Of a DNA stretch of 64,000 nucleotides, positions 35,063-45,464 are shown piece after piece. Positions within the stretch are counted from its first letter, which is position 1, and every line of letters starts with the position of its first letter. Made by a program: the position numbers and the translations under genes. The stretch lies in NCBI RefSeq assembly GCF_918797505.1, contig NC_092796.1, positions 29,522,098 to 29,586,097 on the forward strand. Reading direction: 5' to 3'. The stretch is from Bemisia tabaci (lineage: Eukaryota; Arthropoda; Insecta; Hemiptera; Aleyrodidae). The notes under the pieces are model-generated. The model did not search any database, was not told the origin of the DNA, and saw only the letters and a program-made list of their open reading frames with translations.

Positions 35063-35783
35063 ATTCCGGAATTTTCCCGGAATTTCAGGGGTTTTCGTCA
35101 AATTGGCCGATAATTTGATCAATTTTAATCATTATTTGATCGAATTTGACGACTTCCGCAAGTAAATTCGGGCGTAACTCGGCATTTCCCCCGGATCTTT
35201 TGAAAATCACTATTAATTCCGGAAAAACGGCCCTTCTTTCACACCATTTATTTTATAGGTATCCAGTATTTGGATATTTACCCATCGGGTGTACTTTCAC
35301 AGAACGTGCTAAATTTGCCGTTAGGAACTTCTCTCGCACTCCGCGCGGGAAATCCAGTGGAGATTTGGCGTAACACCGGCCGGAAAACTTCCGCACCCGG
35401 GAAAAGACTCTGCTCCTTCAAAGCGATCCGATTGCCCCAACGCGACGCGACCTTCCGCAAAAGGTGCGGATATAGCAAAGGCATAAATCACCTCGGAAGC
35501 GGAAATAAAGCTGATCCATCCCGAAGAGGGAGGAGGTGGTCGACAAAGCGCGAGTACGGCCCGGGTCACCTGATACTCCTCGAGTGAGTTGTGAGTGCAG
35601 AAGGGAAATTGCAACGGTGTCGGTTCGAAGTAACATCTTGGGCTCCTCTCAAAAACTCAGCCCTTCATCCATTAATAAATAACTACTTGAACTTGCACCG
35701 GTACTTGGACCGCATTTAGCAAAAAGGAAACAGCGCGATTATGGTGTTTTTAAAATCTTGAAATTTCTCATTTTCTGTTAGAT

Positions 35784-35945
35784 ACATACATAATATATGC
35801 TCAGTATTAAAATGAGTACAAACATTTTTCTTCAAAATTAACTGTTATCTAGCGGGAAGCCAAAACATACATAATATATGCACAGTATTAAAATGAGTAC
35901 AAACATTTTTCTGCAAAATTAACTGTTATCTAGCGGGAGGCCAAA
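35784..35945 (+). repeat. 81-bp tandem duplication
   Basis: Two units containing ACATACATAATATATGC and AATGAGTACAAACATTTTTC, with few differences. Confidence 0.75.
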
Positions 35946-35953
35946 GTAATTTG

Positions 35954-36915
35954 CCATGGGGATTAATTTTTTAAAAAAACGAGCTTCAAGCCAAAAATTA
36001 AGTAAACAAGTAATATTTCAAACTACATAGAGATGGGAAATAATAAAAAACTTACAAGACTTTGTTTATTTTTTAGCGGCTCTGGTGCTTGCACTAGAGC
36101 TGCTATTCCGGACGGTCCCAGCTGGGGAGTATCAATGGACCATGTTACATTGGAGAGACCGCGCGTTGGTTGATGGGAATCGGCGCCATTTTCGACTATG
36201 TACCTTGTCATGACTTTATTTTATTGCATATTGTTTTATTGTTAGCCAATGCTATGTTGTGTAGTGTATTTTTGGAATCATGGTGATACAGTCAATAATT
36301 CAAAACTTGTCTGTGCTTTAATCTCGTGATGGAAAAAATGTACTTTACGTTCAAAATTTGAAATTTTGAATTTTAAAGCTTTCGCGGTTTTTTTGGAAGA
36401 ATGCAGTGGTTGGAGCTTCCTAGGCATATTACTCGATATCAGCTGATAGCAAACAAAGGTTACCAAGGAAACTGTAAACGTTTAACAGCTATCGTGGCCA
36501 TCGGGGCGATTATTGAAATGACATCGACTCTATGTCGCCGCTTACGACAGGAGATAGCCCTATCTTATCCGTGTAATATATCGCAATTCGATATTGTTTT
36601 GATTTTTAAATGGAGCAATTTATTCATAAAGTTCCGATTAGTTTTGGCGAACGGGCCCCTTAACCTACGTCACTAGGCCTTCTTGGAGGCCTTTTGGGGG
36701 CTCTAGGCCCCCTAGGTCCTCCCAAAGAGTTTGTGTGTCTAGGCCCTCATTCATATGACTACAACTACCGTCGCCAGAGCCGCTTTCCGACGCGAATGCG
36801 TTGGAGCTTACTGCTTGTTTTATTATTTCTTATCTCTATGTAGTTTGAAATATTACTTGTTTAATTTATTTTTGGCTTGAAGCTCGTTTTTTTTTAAAAA
36901 AAAATCTATCACCAT
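35954..36915. mobile_element. ~0.96-kb element with ~90-bp TIRs
   Basis: Left TIR contains ACGAGCTTCAAGCCAAAAAT and CTACATAGAGATGGGAAATA, the right TIR their complements near 36820-36890. GCGGCTCTGG/CCAGAGCCGC extends the pairing. The interior includes the GGGGCGATTATTGAAATGAC motif (36504) shared with the perfect palindrome at 16176. Confidence 0.75.
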
Positions 36916-37025
36916 GTTCTATGTAGCATAGCCAGCCAAATTCGACATTAAAATGTTTTTTTTTTTGCTATTCTGTGGGGTTTTTTTTTAGATAATTATT
37001 AAAAAGCAACATTTTTACAACATTG

Positions 37026-37299
37026 CACGGAAAAAAAAAGAATTGCTGATTCAGCAATTCAATTGCTAAGAGCAGTGAGTGCAATGTTTCAATGTAGATT
37101 TTACAACACAAAAATGCTACTTTAACCACCCTTGTGGTTAAATTAGTTTACAATGTGGTTAAAGTACCATTTTTGTGGTTAAATTAGTTTACAATGTGGT
37201 TAAAGTAGCATTTTTGTGTTGTAAAATCTACATTGAAATATTGCACTCACTGCTTTTAGCAATTGAGTTGCTGAATCAGCAATTCTTTTTTTTTCCGTG
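37026..37299. mobile_element. CACGG-type foldback MITE, near-perfect palindrome
   Basis: Ends CACGGAAAAAAAAAGAATTG and CAATTCTTTTTTTTTCCGTG. Arms run ~110 bases (GAGTGCAATGTTTCAATGTA and complement) around duplicated GTGGTTAAATTAGTTTACAA units. Identical TG on both flanks. Confidence 0.85.
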
Positions 37300-37368
37300 T
37301 GTGATCATGCTGGTTTCTTTTTGCTAATTGCGATCCACTTATTAGAGCTTAACTATTTTGACTCTAAT

Positions 37369-37958
37369 TGGCCTGTTACAAACTTCAGCTATAGCAAAAA
37401 GAAGGGTTATTTCTTAAAGTTAATGGCTCAAAAAACACAATAATCGCATCATGAAAGTCTAAAATACACTCCTGGCCTCACAACCTGCGTAAGAAAGATG
37501 CGTTTTTTTAAGCTTCCCGCTTAAAATACGAAACTACGGCACAGATGAACATTTTGTGAGAAGAGTCGTCCTATCCAACCCTTGCGCAATAAGATACTAC
37601 GCAATTTTCAACAAGACCGACACTGAATTGCCAAAATGAATTTAACGAGACGGTGTTTTTTATTTCACATTTTCCTTGCGTTGATAAAGACTGCGGTGAT
37701 TTCTCACAATTTGCGCGCGGAAACGTCAGCTATGTTGAATAATGTGGAAGTAATGGAAGCATCCTAGTGCGCAAGGCTTGGATGGAACGACTTTTCATAC
37801 GAAATGTTTACACCCCTGTGCCAAAAATCGTTTTTGAGGTGGGAGGCTTTGAAAAACGCCAATTTGCAACGCAGATTGTGTATTTATGAGTGTATTTCAG
37901 ACTTTTTCAATACGCTCATCGTAATTTTTGCTCTATCGCTGAAGTTTGCAAGAGGACC
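37369..37958. mobile_element. Fam-I inverted-repeat element
   Basis: Left TGGCCTGTTACAAACTTCAG, right GAAGTTTGCAAGAGGACCA. The arms carry CTACGGCACAGATGAACATT and TGAGTGTATTTCAGACTTTT motifs shared with 48125-48585. Confidence 0.7.
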
Positions 37959-38032
37959 ATTACATTTTGGTATTTGTTTGGCCTTGATTTTCCCCCTAGA
38001 ATAGCACTATATTCCATCACCTTGTTACATAT

Positions 38033-38169
38033 GGATTACATTTTTCAATAAGGAACCACTATCTCTGGCCCTTCCATAAAAGCACATATCCGCGGAGGGA
38101 AAGCAATGGCACGTATGTTGTTTCTAAAATGGGCCAGAAATAGTGGTTCCTTATTGCAAAATGTAATCC
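38033..38169. mobile_element. Family D MITE, 137 bp, perfect 4-bp TSD
   Basis: Ends GGATTACATTTTTCAATAAG and the complement ending AATGTAATCC. Arms include GGAACCACTATCTCTGGCCC. Exact ATAT on both sides. Same length as the copy at 61120-61256. Confidence 0.82.
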
Positions 38170-38637
38170 ATATTCTTCACGCCATATTTTTAGTGGGTTT
38201 CCTCTCGAAAGTCACACTTTTTATTCACGATTCAAATCGTAAAACATGCATTGTCCTTTGGCGTGAAATGAACTCTAACGTAGGTCGAGTCGACATTTAG
38301 TGCAAACTGTGTTTAATAAGACTCTTGACAACATCGCGGGCAAATCGAAGCCAACCCTGTCTGTTTTGCTCTCTTGCTCCCAAGACTCTATTGAAACCCA
38401 CGTCCATCGCCATCCTGACTCCTTTCACTTCGAAAGTTTCCTACCGTGGAGACCTATCAAGGTTGTAAAAACCTAATGTGAACAAAAGAGTCCGAGTTTC
38501 AACCCCGAAAAACTTACGGGTTCGCACATCTCCCTCGCTCACCAAACGAGGACTGATGCAAGCTTTTTTTCAAGCTTGTGTCTTGTTGATATTTATTATT
38601 TTCAACTTTTATCGAATGGACCGACGCAACGTGGTAA

Positions 38638-38840
38638 TAGCGCTGTGTCCACTCGTCAAAATGGAAGCTCAAAGTGAATCGATAAATACGATCTGTTCGC
38701 GATTGTTGATCAAAAAAGAGTCGCGCCGCTCTATTTTGAGTTGCAACACTCATCAATCGCATTAAGTCCCGACTTTGAGCCACTTATCGTTGAAATCGAT
38801 TCACTTTGAGCTGCCATTTTGACGAGTGGAGACAGCGCTA
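38638..38840. mobile_element. ~200-bp inverted-repeat element
   Basis: Left AGCGCTGTGTCCACTCGTCA then AAATGGAAGCTCAAAGTGAA; right complement TTTGACGAGTGGAGACAGCGCT. Confidence 0.75.
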
Positions 38841-38842
38841 AT

Positions 38843-39008
38843 CAGTGCGGTGTTGCGTACTTTGCGATATATCGATTAGTCTGTCATTCAAAACAATGGA
38901 GAAATATCGATAAACAGGGTGTTCGCAACGAACATCTTAAAAATAGATTCTCTCCCACAACTTCAAATGGAGGAATATCTATGATCGATCGTTCGCGCTT
39001 CACCACTG
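38843..39008. mobile_element. hAT-CAG MITE, diverged
   Basis: CAGTGCGGTGTTGCGTACTT to GCGCTTCACCACTG, with GATATATCGATTAGTCTGTC and ACAGGGTGTTCGCAACGAAC inside. It abuts the preceding element. Confidence 0.7.
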
Positions 39009-39073
39009 ATGGTAATCGGGGCCGTAAGTAGTGTCTCTATCAGAGTGATAATGGTGAGAAGAGTAGGAATGAC

Positions 39074-39236
39074 CGATGGCGCAGCGTGCTTTGCGATATA
39101 TCGATTGATAACCCTTTTGAACCTATGGAAAAGAATCGCTGAACAGGGTGTTCGCAACGACCACTTTGATAATCGATTCTTTACCATAGCTTCAAATGGG
39201 GAAATATCGATAATGGATCATTCATGCCTCACTATT
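39074..39236. mobile_element. hAT-CAG MITE, second tandem-like copy
   Basis: Internal GCAGCGTGCTTTGCGATATA, TCGATTGATAACCC, ACAGGGTGTTCGCAACGACC and GGAAATATCGATAATGGATC. The tips have decayed. Confidence 0.65.
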
Positions 39237-39702
39237 GGGAATGAATTGTGTTCGCTATTTGAACTATTTGTAGTAATCCGGAAGGGAGATATCTTCCTAT
39301 CACAATTATAATAGGAATAATTAACCTACAAAAAACCATTATGCTGCAAACAAAGTAATTACAATTTTGGAAAAAAAAACTGAAAAAGTTACTTTTGACA
39401 TGAGGTATTTGGGCAATCAATGCCATCACCCGAGTCACAGAAAGTTGAAAAAGTAAATTCACGTATAAGTGAATTTACTTTTTCATTTTTCTTTACCTCC
39501 GATGATGAAATTATTAGTCGGAAGGCCTCAGGTCAAGTTTTTTTTTTTTTTTTTTGTTTTGTTTTTGTAAAATAGAAATTAATTTGTTTTCAGCATAATG
39601 GTTTTTTCATAAGTTAATTATTTTTGTCCTTCCTGGCCTTTAATAATTGTGAGATGAAGAGAATCTATGATTTTAAATTTGGATGTTATTTGTTTGTTTC
39701 AG

Positions 39703-39917
39703 CTGCCTGAAGGGGGACTACCTGAAAGTTTTCTTGCACCTGGAGAAAGGAGAGGTGAACGAGCTGAGCCCTTGGTCGCGGGTGCTGTGCGGGAGTCTGC
39801 AGGACATCCCGCCGGTCCTCTACAGCTCGGGCCCGGCCCTCATCCTCGAGCTCCACTCCCAGAGCAACCTCAACAACGCCACCGGCTTCGTAGGATCTTT
39901 CCGCTTCATCGACAAAC
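39703..39917 (+). CDS. Next exon encoding the C-terminal half of the same CUB domain
   Basis: Seen: a pyrimidine-rich acceptor ending TTTGTTTCAG at 39702 and a CGTGAGTA donor at 39918. The first base C completes GA from the 6003-6183 exon to give Asp, so the product reads ...SHLD-CLKGDYLKV.... It then encodes FLHLEKGEVNE, PWSRVLCGSLQDIP and GFVGSFRFIDK, ending one base into a codon (phase 1). CUB cysteines 3 and 4 are module residues 61 and 89. G-D-Y-L-K-V is the usual CUB strand after Cys3, and the closing T-G-F-x-G-x-F-x-F is the canonical last CUB strand. An N-glycosylation sequon (N-A-T) lies at residues 118-120. The exon is strikingly GC-rich with G/C-ending codons, unlike its partner exon and the A+T-rich introns. 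Phase 1 on both outer sides makes the two exons a symmetrical 1-1 module. Further exons should lie beyond 64000. Confidence 0.87.
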
Positions 39918-40096
39918 GTGAGTAGTCGAGCGTCTAACCCCCCCCCCCCCCCCTTATTTCCCAAATAGCCTAGTGCAACGAAAATAGTTTAATAAAATTG
40001 GAATCTGTTTCAATAAAATTGCAAAAAATTGGGGGGAAAATTGGAATTTTTTTCAATAAAATTGCAATTCTTCTACCTTGAAATGAAAATATTTTA

Positions 40097-40321
40097 TACT
40101 GGAAAAAAAACGCATTGGATCTAGAGTCCAGACTCTTGAAAACATTGACAAGAAAAAATACTCTTGATTCAATCAGATTTTTGCTTAAATCAAAAGGAAA
40201 TCCGCTCAAATTAAGAGGCTTGGTTCCCGATTCAAGCTAAAATCCGAATGAATCAAGAGTATTTTTTTTTGACGATGTTTTTAAGAGTCCGGACTCTAGA
40301 TCCAATGTGTTTTTTCCAGTG
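40097..40321. mobile_element. MITE-1 copy just downstream of the CUB exon
   Basis: Ends TACTGGAAAAAAAACGCATT and AATGTGTTTTTTCCAGTG, with TA on both flanks. It lies about 180 bases past the exon 39703-39917. Confidence 0.82.
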
Positions 40322-42003
40322 TAACATACTTTTTGTCGCGATAGCATAGAGCAGTAAGTACAAAAATGAAGATTTGAAAAACAAAATTGCAATTTTTCTA
40401 CCTTAAAGTAACCATATTTTAACATAATTTTCGTCACGATAACATAGAGAGGCATAAGTAAAAACATGAAGATTTCGGGCTCAATACCTCAACTTTCACA
40501 ATAACAAGATTCTGGAGGAAAGTTTTTAAAAAAGAAGGCCCGATTAGACTACGTCCCTTGGATCCTCAGCTAAGTCGCTCACGTAGCCGTTGAAGCATCA
40601 CTATACAAATAAGCGAACGGAACGAGCACATTATGGGAATAGAGCCAAGGAAAGAACGCATGTTGGTGACGGCGCTGAGATACAACTATTCGTGCTCGAT
40701 GGATGCCCGTGTTGCGTCTGCAAAATTGAAGGCGCGATGGCGCGAGGCGTTCTTCCTCAGCACGACAGAATAGAACGCAAACGCATTCCTTCGTAACACA
40801 TCTGGAGGGAGCATATTCCAACGCCCGAGCGAGAGATTGATCGAGCATGCCACGCGGGACTCGAAAAAGCAGATTAACCGCGAATTGGGAAAATTTAAAA
40901 TACGGAGAGGGCGCCCCAGATCGTAATCACAGCCATTCTTCCTCGTCCGTAGTTTCGCGCGGCGCCACGCGTTGAATGAAAAACTTTACCCTAGGTGGGG
41001 GTGCCACGGCTTCCGCCCCCCTTCCCTTCCAGGTCCTCACCCCCCTCTCCCCAGTATCGGGGACAAGAGTAGCCGTCAACGGGAAATCTAATTTTTCGCT
41101 TGGCCCATAATCAAATCGCTGATTTTATCTCCGACAGCCGGCTGCCGGACTGCCGGCTCGCGTGTTCTAAGTTGAATTTTTTCCGCACCGCGAGGTTGAA
41201 GGGAGTTTCGCGGGTTATTGTTCGAATGCGGCAACCGCTCACAACACGTCGTTCAACCGCGCGTTTCAAATCGAATCAACGATTGCGGTTCAGAGATGCC
41301 GCAGCGGGGTAAAAACGCGTTTGCCTCCCTCGCCACCGCGGGAGGGGACGGCGGGATTTTTATACAAATCGACGTTACTGTTGCTGTCATTTTTTACCCG
41401 ACGTTGCTCCAAATGTCCCCCGCAGAATTGAATTGTTTAAACTCGGGGAAATCCTGAAAGCGCGCTGGGATATTCCGCATGTTTGATGGTAATGTAGCGT
41501 CGCGTCCAAGATTTTGGACTCCGTGGTCTCTTTAATGAGAGATAAGTTTTTCTTGAAGAATCAAAGTGAGCATAGCGTTCAAAATCGTTGGTGTAAGTAT
41601 TGTGTGATATTAGACGAACCTAGGCTCCAAAAATGTATTAAGACAACTTTGTCGAAGTAAAAGCAAAAATTAAGTGTTCTCTTAGCAAACTGTGCGTTGG
41701 AAAGGTCAATTTAGGTTAGGTTCGGTCAAAAGAGTTTAGATAAGAAAAAATCAATGGTAAAACTGCCAGATTACGTATCTCGTTTGTGGTGGTTAAAAAT
41801 CTCCGCTCTCATTATATTTTTTTTGAAGTAGAACAAATCAATATCATTTCTTGAAATTTTCACGGAGTTTTCTTCGCACGAAGAAAAGTTGAAGTCTCAC
41901 GAAGTAAACAAATTAAAAGTTGTGTTAAGAAATTGTGTACTCGGAAAAGCAACGTCACTCCCATGTTGTCTAAGATCAACACATACCCGAAAATTTTAAT
42001 GTT

Positions 42004-42042
<39 letters not shown>

Positions 42043-42190
42043 ACCATACACCATACGTTGACTAAATTTCATTTCGGTAACCCTCCTGGTGAATTTCCAA
42101 GAATGTAATCGATAGGAAAAAGCTAAAAAATTACTTCGGAAAACAATGGCTTACGACACCGAAGCCAGCACTGAATATCACACTATGCTA
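40322..42190. other. Non-coding stretch, mostly unassigned
   Basis: Contains a diverged Fam-L core in reverse orientation (about 40665-40740) and a ~30-base A run near 42010-42041. No exon recognised. Confidence 0.5.
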
Positions 42191-42541
42191 CACGGAAAAA
42201 AATGAGTTAGGGTTGAGGACTAGTTTCTGCCCTTCAACACTACCGCGCGGTACCTGATTTCGCAGTCGTAAGCCAAGGTAGTGCTGAAGCCTACCTCGCG
42301 CTTGCGTTCCACGCTAGATGACCCGTGACGTTCAGAAACAGATCTGGCAGCGCGTAGGCACAGAAACAGAAGGCTCCAAGGATAGATCCGGCAGGGCTAA
42401 AGCCTACTTGACGCAAAGTTGCCAAAATGTGCGAAAAAATCTGATTATACCCGTAGAGTATAATTTCACTGCACACAATATAGTTTTTTCAATTATTTTT
42501 ATTTTTTTTTTTAATTTTTTATTTTTTTAAATTTTTCTTGC

Positions 42542-42576
<35 letters not shown>

Positions 42577-43212
42577 TTGCTCAGGAAGCCATAGCTAGCT
42601 ATAGACACGAGTTTTTACAAAGAAATTATTTGATTGTCAACGGGCATCAGGGAGACTTTTAGAACATTCATGCTCCATAGCTCCGGCTTTCAAATTTTCA
42701 GGGATTAAGGTCGAGTAGAATCTGTTTCTGCAGATTCACTCGTCAGTTCGGTGAAAATTTGTCGCCACCACCGGGATTCGAACCCGGGATCTATGGGTCT
42801 AGAGTCAGACACGCTAACCACTAGGCCGTCCTGGCCAGCTTGCTTATGTCAAGGAAAATCGGAGTTTTCGGGTGTTGATTCTTTTCTCATAGTATTAAAC
42901 TATTACTTTAAATAAAGCGCCGGACTGGGCAACGCGACGCGGGGCAGCCATGTTTTCTTTCCTCGTCCGAGGCGAATACGATGACGATAGTCGAGCAGTC
43001 CACGGCGCATACGCATCCCGGACATTCTAGCCTTCCGCAAGAGAAATTCTACTTGTGGAGACAAGCTTGCCGTGTGTGTTGCAGTCAAGCGGCGGGTAGG
43101 CGCTACGAACAGCGACAGGTAGCGTTGACGAATACATGTTCTGTTCCTCAGGACTACCAACCCTAAAACTACCCATAGGTAGTGCCGAACCCTACCCTGA
43201 TTTTTTTCCGTG
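42191..43212. mobile_element. CACGG-type ~1-kb element interrupted by a SINE
   Basis: Ends CACGGAAAAAAATGAGTTAG and AACCCTACCCTGATTTTTTTCCGTG (inner part abbreviated by position: 43188-43212). TA on both flanks. The arms share GGGTTGAGGACTAG-like, CGCGTAGGC and GTAGCG-type words in both orientations. Without the SINE it would be about 730 bp. Confidence 0.7.
42544..42840 (-). mobile_element. tRNA-derived SINE with poly(A) tail
   Basis: Read on the minus strand: a tRNA-like head with an A box CGGCCTAGTGG (complement of 42818-42828) and a perfect B box GGTTCGAATCC (complement of 42774-42784), about 190 bases of unrelated body, then a 32-base A tail (T run 42544-42575 on +). The T-stem/loop CCGGG-TTCGAAT-CCCGG is perfect but the acceptor arm does not pair, so it is not a functional tRNA gene. 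RNA polymerase III transcription is expected from known SINE biology. It lies inside the TIR element 42191-43212 and is therefore younger than it. Confidence 0.87.
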
Positions 43213-43370
43213 TACTCTTGGCCAGTTCTGTGAAGAATCTCCCCTCCTCCTCGCCCTTCAAAGGATATGTTAAATATTAAACACTGATTCATTTCGGTTT
43301 ATAAGAAAGAGCAAGCATCAACGACTTTAATAGAAAATCCGGACCTTCTCAAAACTACTTTGCAATTGTT

Positions 43371-43493
43371 TGACGTATTTCTGTCAAACGGAATTATGTG
43401 CATTAAGACATGAGCCCTGAGACCCATAAGAATATAATGCATAACAGGGCTCACGTCGTAATGCACATAGTTCTGTTTGGCAGGAACACGTCC
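43371..43493. mobile_element. Family H MITE
   Basis: GACGTATTTCTGTCAAACGG at left, CTGTTTGGCAGGAACACGTCC at 43473-43493. Inner arms ATGAGCCCTGAGACCCATAA and its approximate complement. Very close to the copy at 2400-2521. Confidence 0.75.
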
Positions 43494-43664
43494 AATTATG
43501 AATACAGAAAATTCAACGAAATTTTAGAAGAATCATGCCTGACGACTATTCTTGTTAGCAAAGGATGAATGAAAAGAAGAACCCAAGAAAATGAAGATTA
43601 TCCATCGTCATACTTCCATCTGAAATTCGAGGGATTTGAAATTCCCGGTCTAAGTTCGTCGTCT

Positions 43665-44165
43665 TCCAGAGAAAAAAATGTAACTCCACTCCATGTTTGC
43701 CAAATTGACTGAAACAATTAATTTATTTTACAAAAATCGTCATTTTCCCGACGAAGGAATGTAATTCCATTCCAAAGTCGCAAAACTGACTCAAACAATT
43801 CAATTTTTACAAGACTGTCCCTGCTTAATTTTTGTCCAAATTTTGTCTGATTTTTGCATAATATCTGAGAAAAATTAGTGGAATGTTCAGTTTAAAATGC
43901 GATAGATTCTCCCGGTAAAATGGAATTTGCGGGTGGGAAATTTGGCAACAATTTAACAGAGTTACGTAATTTTGTGAGGAGAACGACGAAATGTACATGT
44001 ACAATTTTCAGAATTTGCCTGATTCATGCATAAAATCAGAGGAAAAAATCCGCAAAATTTTCAGTTAGGAACACCCAAGTTTCTCTCTGCTAGCAGGCAA
44101 TTCACGAGAGGCAATTTGGCAACATTGAAATGGAGTTAAGTTCTTTCGAAGGGGAAACGAAGAAT
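43665..44165. repeat. Imperfect inverted-repeat region
   Basis: TAACTCCACTCCATGTTTGC (43681) faces GGCAACATTGAAATGGAGTT (about 44125). Similar words occur near 17180 and 63300. Confidence 0.45.
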
Positions 44166-44394
44166 GTTTCACATTTTACATCCGTTAAATTTATTACTGT
44201 AGCACGCTATGGCAATCCCGGGGTGGAACCCCCGCGCTAATGAATAAAAAACGCTGATTAAAGTATTAAGGTACTCCGGGCGAACTTTTAATTGAAAGCT
44301 TCGATACAATTCCGGCCCGGCGTACAGTAGATCGAGTCAATAGGTGAGGTCGGACAAAATTTGAAAACATTACAAGCTCATAACTCCGTTTGAA

Positions 44395-44705
44395 CAGTGG
44401 AAAAAACAATGAGGAAAAACGGGAAACAAGGCTAAAAATACAAAATTAATAAAATCCAAGAAATGTCGACTCAAAACTGAGTCATTTTCAGTCGGAAACA
44501 ATAAAATTTAAAAAATAGACCAAGTTTCTCTTTTTCTCAGATCCTGGCCAGCACCATGTAGGGCTCAGGTTTTTCATCGTTATTTTTTTTAAATTTTTAT
44601 TGTTTCCGACTGAAAATGACTCAGATTTGAGTCGAAACGTCTCGGGTTTTATTAATTGTGTTTTTTTAGTCTTGTTCCCCGTTTTTCCTCCTTGTTTTTT
44701 CCACT
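44395..44705. mobile_element. Inverted-repeat element (family T) inside Fam-U
   Basis: CAGTGGAAAAAACAATGAGG at left and CCTTGTTTTTTCCACT at right. Inner arms CGACTCAAAACTGAGTCATT and its complement, plus TTCAGTCGGAAACAATAAAA and complement. Confidence 0.75.
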
Positions 44706-44931
44706 CACTGGAAAAAGACACATTGGATCTAGAGTCCAGACTCTTAAAAACATCGACAAGAAAAAGTACTCTTGATTCAATCAGAATCTGGTTTAAATCG
44801 AAAACCAAGCCTCTTAATTTAAGCGGATTTCGTTTTGATTCAAGCAAAAATCCTGTTTAATCAAGAGTGTTTTTTCTTGTCAATGTTTTCAAGAGTCTGG
44901 ACTCTAGATCCAATGTGTTTTTTTTCCAGTG
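44706..44931. mobile_element. MITE-1 copy at the edge of family T
   Basis: CACTGGAAAAAGACACATTG to CCAGTG, with CT on both flanks. It separates the family T tip from its expected last bases, so it appears to be the youngest insert here. Confidence 0.78.
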
Positions 44932-45464
44932 CTGTTATCATTATCTCGGGCTGCTATTCAAAATTTGTATCCGTTTAAACAATACTTGGAGATTTGAAAA
45001 GTTGTTTCATCGGTTTCCTCGTGAAATTTCCTCCTAGAATCACCCTTTAAAATTTACAAGTATCCGAGCTTTCTGATTGACTGGACCCACTGTGCGGCGC
45101 CTTGTTTACATTGCGCGGCAGCCTGTCAACTTATTGAACGGGCGAATTATCTTCCACTTTCGGTAACTTTTCCTCCGATCCGATGACCCATTAACGGAGC
45201 CTCTGTTGCAGCAGTGTACCGGCTCCGTCGGAGTTTTTAATTGTCAAAGTTGGGAATTCGTTTGCTTTTCGCCGGTTTGTTTTTCACGGCGCCGACGAGC
45301 CCGCTCCGAGCTGGAATAATGGACCGCGTAGCCCCTTGTGACTCCGTCGCATGGCACCTAAGCTTCAAACTTCAGGAATCGAACAATGGACTCGTGGAAT
45401 AACCTTAGCTCGGTGTCGTCCCGCCGAAAAGGACAGAAAAAGCTCAGCAAGAGAACCAAAAGTA

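Larger units (their letters stand above)
6184..39702 (+). other. 33.5-kb intron inside the CUB domain
   Basis: Bounded by GTGAGTA at 6184 and a poly-pyrimidine acceptor at 39702. The two flanking exons join in frame without any missing conserved CUB residues, so no constitutive exon is needed between them. The content is almost entirely transposon-derived, with several insertions inside older ones; the individual elements are listed separately. Confidence 0.8.
44322..45105. mobile_element. Fam-U element with two further insertions
   Basis: Left outer part GTAGATCGAGTCAATAGGTG with GAGGTCGGACAAAATTTG. Right outer part continues at about 44950 and ends GACTGGACCCACTGTGCGGC. Aligning with the intact copy at 7765-8008 shows ~540 extra bases at 44395-44931. 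Confidence 0.65.

Noticed and set aside
35270..35614. Overlapping ~100-codon frames on both strands
   Set aside because: GC-rich spacer between repeats with mirrored open frames; no motif, no splice or start context.
42765..42840. Possible tRNA gene on the minus strand
   Set aside because: The T arm and A/B boxes are good but the acceptor stem does not pair, and a body plus a poly(A) tail follow, so it is a SINE head.
42544..42840. CTTGC on both sides as the SINE target duplication
   Set aside because: Only 5 bases and offset by two bases from the T run; too weak to claim.
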